From: Candidatus Eisenbergiella stercorigallinarum
GTDB lineage: Bacteria > Bacillota > Clostridia > Lachnospirales > Lachnospiraceae
Length of the DNA: 5,572 bases
Reading direction: 5' to 3'
NCBI GenBank assembly: GCA_019120525.1
Contig: DWUW01000240.1
Coordinates: 1-5,572 of the forward strand
A model generated the notes under the pieces. The model was not told the DNA's origin and made no database searches. It saw only the letters and a program-made list of their open reading frames with translations. The number at the start of each line of letters is the position of its first letter. Position 1 is the first letter of the stretch. The translations under genes were made by a program, and so were the position numbers. This document shows positions 5,564 through 5,572 of this stretch, piece after piece.

Positions 5564-5572
5564 TCTCTCCTC
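5564..5572 (-). promoter_or_regulatory. Ribosome binding site of glnS
   Basis: GAGGAGAGA on the minus strand lies 8 nt before the ATG at 5555 and supports that start over the internal Met8, which has no such site. The window ends here, so the promoter cannot be seen. Confidence 0.75.

Overview
The window looks like chromosomal DNA of a Firmicute in class Clostridia, most likely a GC-rich relative of Lachnospiraceae. This rests on the type of glutaminyl-tRNA synthetase, strong GGAGG-type ribosome binding sites, a canonical sigma-A promoter, and a GntR/MocR regulator of the low-GC Gram-positive kind. It is an inference, since no rRNA or other taxonomic marker is present. All four protein genes lie on the minus strand. 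The plus-strand open frames are antisense shadows.

Layout in the direction of transcription (right to left): (1) glnS, complete, 5555-3822. (2) An 84-bp gap holding an 18-bp direct repeat whose copies start 32 bp apart. (3) A 500-residue MocR/GabR-type regulator, 3737-2235, with a winged helix joined to an aminotransferase-like domain by a repetitive Gly/Asn/Ser linker. (4) A 103-bp GC-rich gap with hairpin potential. (5) A class 3 aldehyde dehydrogenase, 2131-761, with all catalytic residues present. (6) A 560-bp stretch without a credible protein gene (201-760). (7) The first 66 codons of a YdhF-like aldo/keto reductase, running off the left edge.

Region 201-760 is the most interesting part. 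It carries a near-perfect promoter (TTGACA, 17 bp, TGC-TATTAT) preceded by an A/T-rich block. About 290 bp further on is a strong intrinsic terminator (10 base pairs, then TC and eight T). Between them are several strong inverted repeats and no plausible protein. I read this as a small RNA gene of about 290 nt. Its predicted loops and linkers contain repeated C-rich CCUCC/CCCUCCC tracts that could pair with Shine-Dalgarno sequences. The alternative is an attenuated leader of the aldo/keto reductase, but that gene appears to have its own extended -10 promoter below the terminator.

Functionally, the regulator and aldehyde dehydrogenase look like a regulator-target pair in aldehyde or amine metabolism, and the nearby reductase is another possible carbonyl-detoxifying enzyme. 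glnS is a housekeeping neighbour. No terminator is visible between glnS, the regulator and the dehydrogenase, so read-through is possible. I see no mobile element, CRISPR array, tRNA or rRNA.
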